Part shown: positions 7,977 through 16,523 of the stretch, piece by piece
Layout: every line of letters begins with the position of its first letter
Position numbering within the stretch: position 1 is the stretch's first letter
Virus record (IMG/VR): IMGVR_UViG_3300017763_000052
Span: 1 to 39,401 of that record
Origin: a virus
Length of the DNA: 39,401 nt
Reading direction: 5' to 3' (one strand)
The notes under the pieces: generated by a model
What the model was told of the DNA's origin: nothing
Database searches by the model: none
Seen by the model: the letters and a program-made list of their open reading frames with translations, nothing else
Translations under genes and position numbers: made by a program

Positions 7977-8651
7977 ATGTTAGTAGAAAAGTTTGAATAC
8001 CCAACACTAAAAAGGGTTACAGCCAAAAATGGTCAAAGACAATATACTGGTGATGATGATCAACCAGTGCCAAGTGTAACCACTGTATTAGGTGATACCG
8101 GTGATAAAACAGCACTAATGAATTGGCGTAAACGTGTAGGCGATGCTGAAGCAAACCGTATAAGCAGAGAAGCCGCAGGCCTAGGTACTAAAGTACACAA
8201 TGCATTAGAAAAATATGTGCTACAAGAAGAGTATGAAATTTCAGGTAGTAACCATATCAGTATAATGGCTAAATCAATGTTAGAAGAAATGATAGCAAAA
8301 GGTTTAAGCCAAGTAGATGAAGTATGGGGTGTTGAAGTAGCCTTAATTGCAAAAGGCTTATACGCAGGTACAAGCGATGCAGTGGGTATGTTTAACGGTG
8401 TTGAAAGTATTATTGACTTCAAGACTGCTAAAAAGATCAAGAAGCGTGAGTGGATTGAAGATTACTTTATGCAAGGTTGTGCATACGCATTAGCACACAA
8501 TGAAATGTTTGGCACAAAAATTAAACAAGTTGCTATCTTAATGGTAGACAGAGAAGGCAAGTATGCAGACTTTGTTATCGAAGGTGACGAGTTTGAAGAA
8601 TATTGTGGGAAATGGGCAGACCGTCTAGCTCAGTACTACAATAAGATATGA
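7977..8651 (+). CDS. PD-(D/E)XK exonuclease (Cas4/RecB-like nuclease)
   Basis: A 224-aa protein with the core of the PD-(D/E)XK nucleases. H74 lies in a GTKVHNALEKY helix, D134 in YAGTSDAVG, and the D147-x-K149 pair in SIIDFKTAKK; a following helix contains the conserved Gln-Tyr type motif (YFMQGCAYALAH). This arrangement matches RecB/Cas4-like exonucleases annotated in many T4-like marine phages. The likely role is host DNA degradation or phage DNA recombination in the cytoplasm. It has a perfect host-type promoter and good ribosome site, unlike its late neighbours, so it is probably expressed early. The next gene overlaps by ATGA. Confidence 0.85.
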   Translation: MLVEKFEYPTLKRVTAKNGQRQYTGDDDQPVPSVTTVLGDTGDKTALMNWRKRVGDAEANRISREAAGLGTKVHNALEKYVLQEEYEISGSNHISIMAKSMLEEMIAKGLSQVDEVWGVEVALIAKGLYAGTSDAVGMFNGVESIIDFKTAKKIKKREWIEDYFMQGCAYALAHNEMFGTKIKQVAILMVDREGKYADFVIEGDEFEEYCGKWADRLAQYYNKI

Positions 8652-9664
8652 TTTCAAAAGAAATACATTTAAAATATAAACTATCTCAACATGTATCGGA
8701 ATACGATTTTAACATTGTTGATGTAGAATTGCCTGAAATAGAATTAGGTGAATTTTTAGTTAAAAATTTATATTGTAGCACTGATCCTTTTATGCGATCA
8801 AATATGTCGTTTGAAGGTGGGTTCTTTAGAATGGAGCCTAATGCTCCTCTGTATGGAGAGTCTATTGGCATAGTTGAAGAAAGTAAATGCAGTGATTATC
8901 CAGTAGGAACTTATGTATGGCATAATAAAGGCTGGAGAGAATATGGTATATGTAAAGATACTACAGCAATACTTAAAGTTCAACCAGACTTAGATAGTTT
9001 AGATGAATCACTTATACGTTTTGCAACAGCATTTAGTCTAGTTGGTAGGACATCATACTACAGTATGACTAATGTATGTAATATTCAACAAGGAGATGTG
9101 TTAGGAATAGATGGAGCAACTGGAGGTGTAGGACATCTAGCAGTACAGATAGCAATATCTAAAGGTGCAAAAGTTTATGGTATTACTAGTACTGATGAAA
9201 AAGTATCAAAAATAAACGAACTTGGTGGTATTGGTATTAAAGTTTTACCTAATTGGCCACTGCAAAAAAAATTAAAAGCATACAATGATATAGGTGAAAA
9301 ATTTGATTATTACCATGCTAATGTTGGTAATGATTATACATTAGCAGGATTACAAAATCTAGCATACGGCGGAACTCTTGTATTATGTGGAGCAATGAAA
9401 CATTACAATGATGCTACTCATGGTCCTGGTCCAAATCTAGGTGCGGTGATCTACAATGATGCAACAATACGTGGTTGTAATTTTTCAGCAAAAAACACTA
9501 CCTTTGGTAATGAATGGAATCAAGAACTACAAAGTTTCTTTAATAAAACCAAAATTAAATGTTTAAGTACACTAACACATGGTTTAGAAAGTATGCCGGC
9601 ACAATTTGTAGGCCATTTTAACGGATTTAAAGACAGTATTGGCAAAAGGCTATGTAAGATATAA
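8648..9664 (+). CDS. Zinc-free MDR-family NAD(P)H reductase
   Basis: A 338-aa medium-chain dehydrogenase/reductase. The N-terminal GroES-like part has YCSTDPFMRSNM, typical of the leukotriene B4/prostaglandin reductase and CurA subgroup. The Rossmann part has GDVLGIDGATGGVGHLAVQIA at about 150-170, the cofactor-binding glycine motif. The cysteine and histidine zinc ligands of alcohol dehydrogenases are absent, so it should reduce activated double bonds (enones) with NADPH. The start overlaps the nuclease stop (ATGA), so it may share the early promoter at 7929. Its substrate is unknown, perhaps a lipid or quinone-type enone. It is an unusual gene for a phage. Confidence 0.85.
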   Translation: MISKEIHLKYKLSQHVSEYDFNIVDVELPEIELGEFLVKNLYCSTDPFMRSNMSFEGGFFRMEPNAPLYGESIGIVEESKCSDYPVGTYVWHNKGWREYGICKDTTAILKVQPDLDSLDESLIRFATAFSLVGRTSYYSMTNVCNIQQGDVLGIDGATGGVGHLAVQIAISKGAKVYGITSTDEKVSKINELGGIGIKVLPNWPLQKKLKAYNDIGEKFDYYHANVGNDYTLAGLQNLAYGGTLVLCGAMKHYNDATHGPGPNLGAVIYNDATIRGCNFSAKNTTFGNEWNQELQSFFNKTKIKCLSTLTHGLESMPAQFVGHFNGFKDSIGKRLCKI

Positions 9665-9683
9665 TCCCTAATTTGCTTAAAGT

Positions 9684-9691
9684 GATAAATA
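9684..9691 (+). promoter_or_regulatory. T4-type late promoter
   Basis: GATAAATA overlapping the left arm of a 22-bp palindrome. The predicted transcript start is about 9697, at the palindrome centre. The GTG start at 9721 has a clear GGAG at 9709-9712. Confidence 0.75.
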
Positions 9692-9708
9692 CTATTTAAA
9701 TAGTATTT
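9687..9708. repeat. 22-bp perfect palindrome
   Basis: AAATACTATTT is followed directly by its reverse complement. It straddles the late promoter and the expected transcript start of the fibre gene, so it could be a protein-binding site in DNA. Only half of it would be in the RNA. Confidence 0.8.
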
Positions 9709-9720
9709 GGAGATTACATA

Positions 9721-12342
9721 GTGTCACACCAAGACGATGCAAATTTAAAAGTTATAATAAGTAGAATCCAGCAAAGGCGAGGTCTTAAGCAAGATCTTCC
9801 TCAGCCTCTACGACCTGGAGAAATTGGTTTTGCTACAGACAGCAGACAAATTTATATTGGTGCTGATACAAGCGATCCTGTAAGTAATAATTATAATAAA
9901 ACAGTAGTATTTGAGACAACACAAAATGCTCAAGACTCTACAATAGCATTGGCTAACAGTCAAATACTAAAATTTGAAGTTCCTCATATTAGATTTCCCA
10001 AAGGTTCTAACACTTTTGATGGTGTAAGCAAGTCAGCAAGTTGGAGAGCAAATACAAGTTCTACATATACTATTTCAACTGGTGCATCAACAACTAGAGA
10101 AACATTTGGTAATGAAATAACTGGAAACACAAGTTCTATTATAAATCAAAATATCTCCAATCAAAGATTTCAAGCCAATGATATTAAAGTTATCATTGAT
10201 GGTGTTGCTCAAACAGGTGACAACGATGGAACAAATGCAAACGTAAATGCCGCATTTGATTACAACTTTGTAAGTGGCAATGTATTAAGTGATGACCATA
10301 CATTGTATATGAGAACAGCACCAACTAACAGTCAAGATGTAAGTATTACATATTATGGTAATACTCAAGTAATACATTTGCTAACAGCAAGTGGTATTGT
10401 TACTAACGGTTCAAGTACACAAGGTTTTTATACAGCAAAAGGTATTGAAGATTGGCAACAATTAAATCATGAATACATTTTAGTAAATGATGAAACAGGT
10501 ACTGGGTGGTTAGGTTTAGAGACTAAACATTTAGATGTTGTCGCTGGACTAGGTAGTGGTTCAGTAAGTAATGTAAGTTTAATTACAGCAGGTGGTGTAA
10601 TTGGTGTAAAGAATCCTTTGGACCAAGCATTGTTTGGTGGTAGTCCAACTTATAATGCATCTACATATACAGGCACAGTTGCAACTGCTACTGCAAATAC
10701 TACAGCAATTACATTTAATACAGGCTCAACTGTATTAGATTTAAACGGTACAAAAACAACAGGTACTAATTCTTTTATATGGGTAGAAGGCACTAGTCCA
10801 AGTAGTAATACAGCAATTGGTTGGTTAAATCAAAAATTACTACCTATTTCAAGTGCAAACGCAAGTACAACATTTACAGTAGATGTTCCTGCTAATGCTT
10901 TTGTTTCAGGTCAAACTGTAAACAATGTAACTATTAGTGGTAGTGATTTAGTAGTAGATATTACTGGACTAAGTGGTTCAGTTTCAAATGGTGACAAAGT
11001 TAAATTTAATGGTAATGCAGAAATTGGTTCAAGTGAATATATAGTAGATAACGCAAGTAGTACATCATTTACTGTACCAGATCCAGGTTTAAGTGCCAAC
11101 ATAACAACAGGTCTTACATTTATCAATTTTAAAACCAATACCGGTGAAGTACAATTATACAGTCAAAATCATGGATTTGCAAATGGCGACAGTATTACAG
11201 TTAGTGGTTCAGATGACACAGCGGAAATAAACGATGCGGCTTTTACAGTCTCAGATAGTCAAACAAATACGTTTGTTATTACACCAACAAGTGCTGTAGG
11301 ACCTAATACTGCAATAAATGGTACTAGTGTTGCTGGTAGTGTATCACCAGAACTTCCTGCAAGTATTGTATCAGGTGATAATATGGTTATCTCTCCAGGT
11401 AGATATATTAGTTTAAGTGGAGAAACAACACTTAATGGTGCTATACAAAAAGTAAATACTGACGGCGACTGGATTAAGATGAGTCTAATTCCTGACAGTA
11501 CTGATAAAACTTATGTAAGAAGTTCCGATCAAAAAGAATACTTATTATTTAATGATCCAGCAGATGGAATCAGCACATGGGCTAACGTAGGTATAGATTT
11601 AAGTACATCAACAAATAATAGATATTTAAAACAAAATACAACTGTTAAAGCAAAACTTGAAGAATGGTTAGAAGGTTTATTTGCAGACCAAGGTGACAGA
11701 CATAATATTTTAAGTAATGTTTATGTAAACTCTCCATTTGTTAGTTCAACATTTGGTACTTACAACCTAGACGTAAATAGTACAACAGGCGAAATTGATT
11801 TTGATGGTCATGAAGAATCCGGCAACTTCTCTGAAATAGTAAATAAATTATATTTTGATAAAACAGATTCTAATATTAAAGGACTTGCAACAATCAAAAC
11901 AAACATTGAGTTATTGACTACAGAAGCTCAAGAGGCTCGTTCAAGTACAATTGAATACAGTGAACCAAATGAATTGTTGTTAGATACTTCTTCACCAAAT
12001 ACAGAAATTGTTGTATCTTCATTAGGAACAGATTCAAGTATTATAGATACTATGATGTTTGACTATGTTCTAGATGCAAGAATGCCAGGTGGTGATTTTT
12101 ACAACAAAGTAGGTACATTACAATATGTTGCCAACCCATTAGCAGATGGTGGAAATGGTTCAGTTGTTATAAATGATATTGGTACTGAATTTGCAGACAC
12201 TGGTGTAGATATAAATGACGGTGTTAAGTTCACTGGTGCTATATCAAGTGGTACAGTATCAATTAGTTCTAATATATCATTATCCCCAACTCCTAGTAAT
12301 GTTACAATGAAATATATTACTAGAAGATGGAAATCCTACTAA
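9721..12342 (+). CDS. Tail fibre or baseplate structural protein with FCCH-like beta domains
   Basis: An 873-aa protein starting at GTG, chosen for its GGAG ribosome site 8 nt upstream and the late promoter at 9684. Residues 8-50 (IQQRRGLKQ...PGEIGFATDSRQIYIG) are the N-terminal motif common in phage fibres and tropism determinants. The middle (about 340-560) holds Ser/Thr/Gly-rich beta repeats; NHGFANGDSITVSG and similar segments fit the domain annotated in phages as 'ubiquitin-activating E1 FCCH-like'. The C-terminal part (about 640-800) is more helical. Probably a fibre or other host-contact component of the virion. Codon use resembles the neighbours. Confidence 0.8.
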   Translation: MSHQDDANLKVIISRIQQRRGLKQDLPQPLRPGEIGFATDSRQIYIGADTSDPVSNNYNKTVVFETTQNAQDSTIALANSQILKFEVPHIRFPKGSNTFDGVSKSASWRANTSSTYTISTGASTTRETFGNEITGNTSSIINQNISNQRFQANDIKVIIDGVAQTGDNDGTNANVNAAFDYNFVSGNVLSDDHTLYMRTAPTNSQDVSITYYGNTQVIHLLTASGIVTNGSSTQGFYTAKGIEDWQQLNHEYILVNDETGTGWLGLETKHLDVVAGLGSGSVSNVSLITAGGVIGVKNPLDQALFGGSPTYNASTYTGTVATATANTTAITFNTGSTVLDLNGTKTTGTNSFIWVEGTSPSSNTAIGWLNQKLLPISSANASTTFTVDVPANAFVSGQTVNNVTISGSDLVVDITGLSGSVSNGDKVKFNGNAEIGSSEYIVDNASSTSFTVPDPGLSANITTGLTFINFKTNTGEVQLYSQNHGFANGDSITVSGSDDTAEINDAAFTVSDSQTNTFVITPTSAVGPNTAINGTSVAGSVSPELPASIVSGDNMVISPGRYISLSGETTLNGAIQKVNTDGDWIKMSLIPDSTDKTYVRSSDQKEYLLFNDPADGISTWANVGIDLSTSTNNRYLKQNTTVKAKLEEWLEGLFADQGDRHNILSNVYVNSPFVSSTFGTYNLDVNSTTGEIDFDGHEESGNFSEIVNKLYFDKTDSNIKGLATIKTNIELLTTEAQEARSSTIEYSEPNELLLDTSSPNTEIVVSSLGTDSSIIDTMMFDYVLDARMPGGDFYNKVGTLQYVANPLADGGNGSVVINDIGTEFADTGVDINDGVKFTGAISSGTVSISSNISLSPTPSNVTMKYITRRWKSY

Positions 12343-12355
12343 GACAGGATCTTAA

Positions 12356-12781
12356 ATGTTTGAAAAACACACTACAGTTGCGACTAGATTAGAACAATAC
12401 AGAGAGTTACGAACAAGCAAACTTTCAAAATCCAAAATACTCGAGCACTTCGGAGAAATAAAACCACGTTCTAGATATATAGATTATTGGACTCCTAAGT
12501 CTTGGCCAAAGCCGTTTGAAATACTAGAGCATGGCTATTTTTGTAGTACGGGCATATCTATATTATTGTACCAATTACTCGGACATTTAGATTACCTAAA
12601 TCCACATGAAACAGAATGGAAAGTGATAAGTAATAACATGAATGGATTTGATGGTGCAGTCTTTATACATGATAAGAACATGTACAATCTAGATACCTCA
12701 AAACCAGTTCCAATGGACATAGCAGGTGACTACTATGTTGAATTGACCACTTTAAAAAATTTATATATACCGATAATTTAA
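12356..12781 (+). CDS. Small unknown protein after the fibre gene
   Basis: A 141-aa protein 13 bases downstream of the fibre gene with an AGGA ribosome site, so it is probably the second gene of that late transcript. The N-terminal 45 residues are charged and helical, and the C-terminal 100 residues are aromatic-rich (YIDYWTPKSWPKPFEILEHGY). No family recognised. Position suggests a fibre chaperone, attachment or accessory protein, but nothing in the sequence proves it. Confidence 0.6.
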   Translation: MFEKHTTVATRLEQYRELRTSKLSKSKILEHFGEIKPRSRYIDYWTPKSWPKPFEILEHGYFCSTGISILLYQLLGHLDYLNPHETEWKVISNNMNGFDGAVFIHDKNMYNLDTSKPVPMDIAGDYYVELTTLKNLYIPII

Positions 12782-12784
12782 TTA

Positions 12785-12813
12785 TTGACATTGTAATACG
12801 ATAGTGTTATAAT
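12785..12813 (+). promoter_or_regulatory. Perfect sigma-70 consensus promoter for nrdA
   Basis: TTGACA at 12785-12790, a 17-bp spacer and TATAAT at 12808-12813, lying wholly in the 58-bp gap before nrdA. Transcription should start about 12820, giving a 20-nt leader. This implies early or middle expression of nucleotide metabolism. Confidence 0.9.
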
Positions 12814-12839
12814 GTGGAACACACTTTGGATAAAAACAC

Positions 12840-15134
12840 ATGCAAGTAGAAAAAAGAGACGGCAAACTAGAAGACATAAACATAGACAAGTTGCATAAGG
12901 TAGTTGCGTATGCATGTGAAGGTATCACTGGTGTAAGTGCAAGTGAAGTAGAAATCAATTCTCAAATACAATTCTTTGAGTCAATTAAAACAGAAGACAT
13001 CCAAGAGACTCTTATCAAGAGTGCCGCTGATCTTATTTCAGAAGAAGCACCTAACTATCAATATGTTGCCGGTAGACTGATCAGTTATCATTTGCGTAAG
13101 CAAGTATATAATACATTTGAGCCTCCGTGTTTGTGTGACATTATTCAAGAAAACGTTGATGCCGGAATGTATGATGCAGAATTTTTAGAACTATATACAA
13201 AAGAAGAAATCAACGAATTACAATGTTTTATAGATCATAACAGAGACGAGTATCTCACTTATGCGGCTATGGAACAATTCCGTGGTAAGTACCTAGTGCA
13301 AAATAGAGCAACAGGTCAAATATATGAAACACCACAAGTTGCCTATATGATGATTGCGGCAACATTATTTGCAAAATATCCTGCTGATACAAGAATGAAA
13401 TATATTAAAGGATACTATGATGCAATTAGTATGTTTAAAATTAGTTTACCTACACCAGTCATGGCAGGTGTTAGAACACCGCAAAGACAATTTAGTAGTT
13501 GCGTACTAATTGAAACAGATGACAGTTTAGATAGTATCAATGCTACAGCAAGTAGTATTGTAAAATACGTTAGCCAAAAGGCAGGTATCGGCATTGGCGC
13601 CGGAAGTATAAGAGCAGTAGGCTCGCCTATTAGGAGTGGAGACGCAACTCACACAGGAGTTATCCCCTTCTATAAACTATTCCAATCAGCAGTTAAGTCA
13701 TGCTCACAAGGTGGAGTACGTGGTGGTGCGGCAACACTATACTATCCTATTTGGCATTTAGAAGTAGAAGATTTATTAGTATTAAAGAATAACAAAGGCA
13801 CAGAAGACAACAGAGTACGTCATATGGATTATGGTGTACAATTTAATAAACTGATGTATGAAAGACTCATCAGTGGTGAAAACATCACATTGTTCTCGCC
13901 ACATGATGTGCCAGGACTATATGATTCCTTTTTTGCAGATCAGGATAAGTTCAAAGAGTTATATGAAGCGGCTGAACGTAAAACAAGTATTAGGAAAAAG
14001 ACTATTCCTGCTATTGATTTATTTTCGTCGTTTGTACAAGAAAGAAAAGACACAGGTAGAATATATCTTATGAATGTAGACCATGCTAATACACATGGTT
14101 CATTTATAGAAGACGTAGCACCAATTAAACAAAGTAATTTATGTTGTGAAATTGATCTACCTACTAAACCTTTAAGTAATACCGATGACCGAGAAGGTGA
14201 GATATCTCTATGTACTTTGAGTGCAATAAATTGGGGTGTCATAAAGAAACCAGAAGACTTTGAAAAAATTTGTGATCTGGCTGTAAGAGCATTGGATGAA
14301 CTTTTGGATTACCAAAGTTATCCTGTATTAGCCGCCGAACTTAGTACTGAAAAGAGACGCCCTCTCGGTGTCGGCATTATCAACTTTGCATATTGGTTAG
14401 CAAAAAATGATACTAATTATCAGGAGCCTAACTTAGAATTGATTGATGAATGGGCAGAAGCATGGAGTTATTACTTGATCAAAGCAAGTTCAAACTTGGC
14501 TATCGAGAAAGGCAATATACCGGGTGCAATAGAAACTAAATACGGACACGGTATTACACCTAACCAAACATATAAGAAAGATGTTGATGAATTGGTTAAA
14601 CACAAAGAACGTATGGATTGGAAGGGATTGCGTAAGCAGTTAAAAGAAACTGGTATTCGTAATTCAACATTGATGGCACTTATGCCTGCTGAAACATCAG
14701 CACAGATTAGTAACAGCACAAACGGTATAGAACCACCACGTAGTTATGTAAGTATTAAGCAAAGCAAACATGGTGTGTTAAAACAAGTAGTTCCTGGATA
14801 CCCAAGACTTAAAAACAAGTATGATTTACTGTGGGACCAAAAGTCACCAGAAGGATACTTAAAGATTATGGCTGTATTACAAAAATATATTGATCAAGGT
14901 ATTAGTGTAAATACATCATATAATCCAGAACACTTTGAAGATGAGAAAGTTCCAGTAAGTGTACTAATTAAAGACATCTTAACTTTTTACAAATATGGTG
15001 GAAAGCAGATGTATTATAATAACACGTTTGATGGTCAAGGTGAAATAGACATAAATAAAGACACTACAGAAACAGTAGAAGTAAACATGGTGTCATCTTT
15101 AGATGATGACGATTGCGAGAGTTGTAAAATATAA
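12840..15134 (+). CDS. nrdA: Class Ia ribonucleotide reductase, alpha subunit
   Basis: A 764-aa protein aligning end to end with E. coli NrdA. It reduces ribonucleoside diphosphates to deoxy forms for phage DNA synthesis. The N-terminal ATP-cone is present (VEKRDGKLEDINIDKLHKVV). Active-site residues by alignment are C221 and C458 (redox pair), N433, C435 (thiyl radical, SNLCCEID) and E437. The tyrosine pair that relays the radical lies in the C-terminal barrel (KQMYYNNT). The tail ends CESCKI, so the re-reduction cysteines are C759 and C762, two residues apart instead of four as in E. coli. The stop overlaps the nrdB start (TAATG). The perfect host-type promoter upstream indicates early or middle expression. 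Confidence 0.97.
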   Translation: MQVEKRDGKLEDINIDKLHKVVAYACEGITGVSASEVEINSQIQFFESIKTEDIQETLIKSAADLISEEAPNYQYVAGRLISYHLRKQVYNTFEPPCLCDIIQENVDAGMYDAEFLELYTKEEINELQCFIDHNRDEYLTYAAMEQFRGKYLVQNRATGQIYETPQVAYMMIAATLFAKYPADTRMKYIKGYYDAISMFKISLPTPVMAGVRTPQRQFSSCVLIETDDSLDSINATASSIVKYVSQKAGIGIGAGSIRAVGSPIRSGDATHTGVIPFYKLFQSAVKSCSQGGVRGGAATLYYPIWHLEVEDLLVLKNNKGTEDNRVRHMDYGVQFNKLMYERLISGENITLFSPHDVPGLYDSFFADQDKFKELYEAAERKTSIRKKTIPAIDLFSSFVQERKDTGRIYLMNVDHANTHGSFIEDVAPIKQSNLCCEIDLPTKPLSNTDDREGEISLCTLSAINWGVIKKPEDFEKICDLAVRALDELLDYQSYPVLAAELSTEKRRPLGVGIINFAYWLAKNDTNYQEPNLELIDEWAEAWSYYLIKASSNLAIEKGNIPGAIETKYGHGITPNQTYKKDVDELVKHKERMDWKGLRKQLKETGIRNSTLMALMPAETSAQISNSTNGIEPPRSYVSIKQSKHGVLKQVVPGYPRLKNKYDLLWDQKSPEGYLKIMAVLQKYIDQGISVNTSYNPEHFEDEKVPVSVLIKDILTFYKYGGKQMYYNNTFDGQGEIDINKDTTETVEVNMVSSLDDDDCESCKI

Positions 15135-16231
15135 TGACAGTTTTTAACCCTAACAGAAAAACAAAACACACAGAATCTAAAATGTTTTTAGATAAAAGTG
15201 GTTCAGTGGATATTCAAAGATTTGATACACTTAAATATAAACAGTTTGATAAACTAACTGATAAGCAGTTAGGATTCTTTTGGAGACCAGAAGAAGTAGA
15301 TATTTTACGTGATGCAACTGACTTTAAAAATCTTTCCGATCATGAACAGCATATCTTTACAAGCAATTTAAAAAGACAAATATTACTAGATAGTGTACAA
15401 GGACGTTCACCTAATCTTGCTTTCTTGCCTATAGTAACTCTACCTGAGTTAGAAACTTGGATTGAAACTTGGGCATTCAGTGAAACAATTCACAGCAGAA
15501 GTTATACACATATTATCAGAAACGTATATGCAGATCCTAGTAAAATATTTGATGAAATGCTTGACGTTAAAGAGATTGTAGATTGTGCTGATAGTATTAC
15601 TGCTAATTACGATAAACTCATCGAATACAACCTGTTAAGACAACAAGCAAGTAAAAAGTACGATGAATACGAACACAAAAAGGCTTTATGGTTAGCACTA
15701 ATGAGTGTAAACATCTTAGAAGGTGTACGTTTTTATGTATCCTTTGCATGTAGTTGGGCATTTGCAGAACTTAAAAAGATGGAAGGTAATGCTAAAATTA
15801 TCAAACTTATTGCTAGAGATGAAAACGTTCACTTAGCAAGTACACAACAAATGCTAAAGATTTTACCACAAGACGATAAGGACTTTGCAAAAATAGAAAA
15901 AGAAACATACGAGCAATGTACACAAATGTTTGTTGATGCTGTAGAGCAAGAAAAACAATGGGCAGACTATTTGTTCAAAGACGGAAGTATTATTGGACTC
16001 AACGCAGAACTACTAAAGCAGTATGTAGAGTTTATTGCTGGTAAAAGAATGCATGCCGTTAGACAAGAAAAGATTTATAATACTGGTACCAACCCTTTAC
16101 CATGGACACAATCATGGATAGCAGGTGGTAGTGTACAAGTAGCACCACAAGAAACTGAAATCAGCAGTTATGTAATTGGTGGTACTAAACAAGATGTAGA
16201 ACAAGATACATTTAAAGGATTTAGTTTATAA
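15134..16231 (+). CDS. nrdB: Class Ia ribonucleotide reductase, beta subunit
   Basis: A 365-aa protein, the diiron-tyrosyl radical partner of NrdA. The block WAFSETIHSRSYTHIIRN carries iron ligands E117 and H120 and the radical tyrosine Y124. D86 lies in LLDSVQGRSPN, and the second ligand set is in NILEGVRFY and ARDENVHLAS. It is therefore a Tyr-radical class Ia enzyme and not a Phe/Leu variant. It overlaps nrdA by one base and the PAAR gene by one base, so three genes form a coupled unit from the promoter at 12785. Confidence 0.97.
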   Translation: MTVFNPNRKTKHTESKMFLDKSGSVDIQRFDTLKYKQFDKLTDKQLGFFWRPEEVDILRDATDFKNLSDHEQHIFTSNLKRQILLDSVQGRSPNLAFLPIVTLPELETWIETWAFSETIHSRSYTHIIRNVYADPSKIFDEMLDVKEIVDCADSITANYDKLIEYNLLRQQASKKYDEYEHKKALWLALMSVNILEGVRFYVSFACSWAFAELKKMEGNAKIIKLIARDENVHLASTQQMLKILPQDDKDFAKIEKETYEQCTQMFVDAVEQEKQWADYLFKDGSIIGLNAELLKQYVEFIAGKRMHAVRQEKIYNTGTNPLPWTQSWIAGGSVQVAPQETEISSYVIGGTKQDVEQDTFKGFSL

Positions 16232-16494
16232 TGCCAGGTGTAACAAAAGTATCAGCCAATCAAGCCAAGGGTGCTATATTAGGACCTGGTGCTTCTACAG
16301 TTTTTACTGAAGGACAACGCACTACTTTACTTGGTGATAGAGTTGCTCCTCATGGCAAGCCACCACATACATCACCAACAATGGTAGAATCTAGCAAAAC
16401 AGTATTTGCTCAAGGTAAACCAGTTGTAAGATCAGGTGATTCCGCAACTTGTGGACATGCCGCTAACGGTTCTAGTACCGTATTTGCTGGCTAA
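16231..16494 (+). CDS. PAAR-motif spike-tip protein
   Basis: An 87-aa Gly/Ser/Thr/His-rich protein. PAAR proteins cap the membrane-piercing spike of contractile tails (T4 gp5.4). Histidines in VAPHGKPPHTSP plus the Cys-Gly-His in SATCGHAANG fit the zinc-binding tip, with repeated turns of the form 'STVF', 'KTVF', 'PVVRSGD'. Length is typical for a stand-alone PAAR. It starts inside the nrdB stop (TAATG), an odd partner for a virion gene. An internal late promoter is not obvious, so it may rely on read-through. Confidence 0.85.
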   Translation: MPGVTKVSANQAKGAILGPGASTVFTEGQRTTLLGDRVAPHGKPPHTSPTMVESSKTVFAQGKPVVRSGDSATCGHAANGSSTVFAG

Positions 16495-16509
16495 ATTAGC
16501 CTACGCAAT

Positions 16510-16517
16510 AATAAATA
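16510..16517 (+). promoter_or_regulatory. T4-type late promoter of the lipid operon, leaderless
   Basis: AATAAATA, 6 nt before the ATG at 16524. It heads a run of seven overlapping genes ending at 22479. Confidence 0.75.
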
Positions 16518-16523
16518 TTCTAC

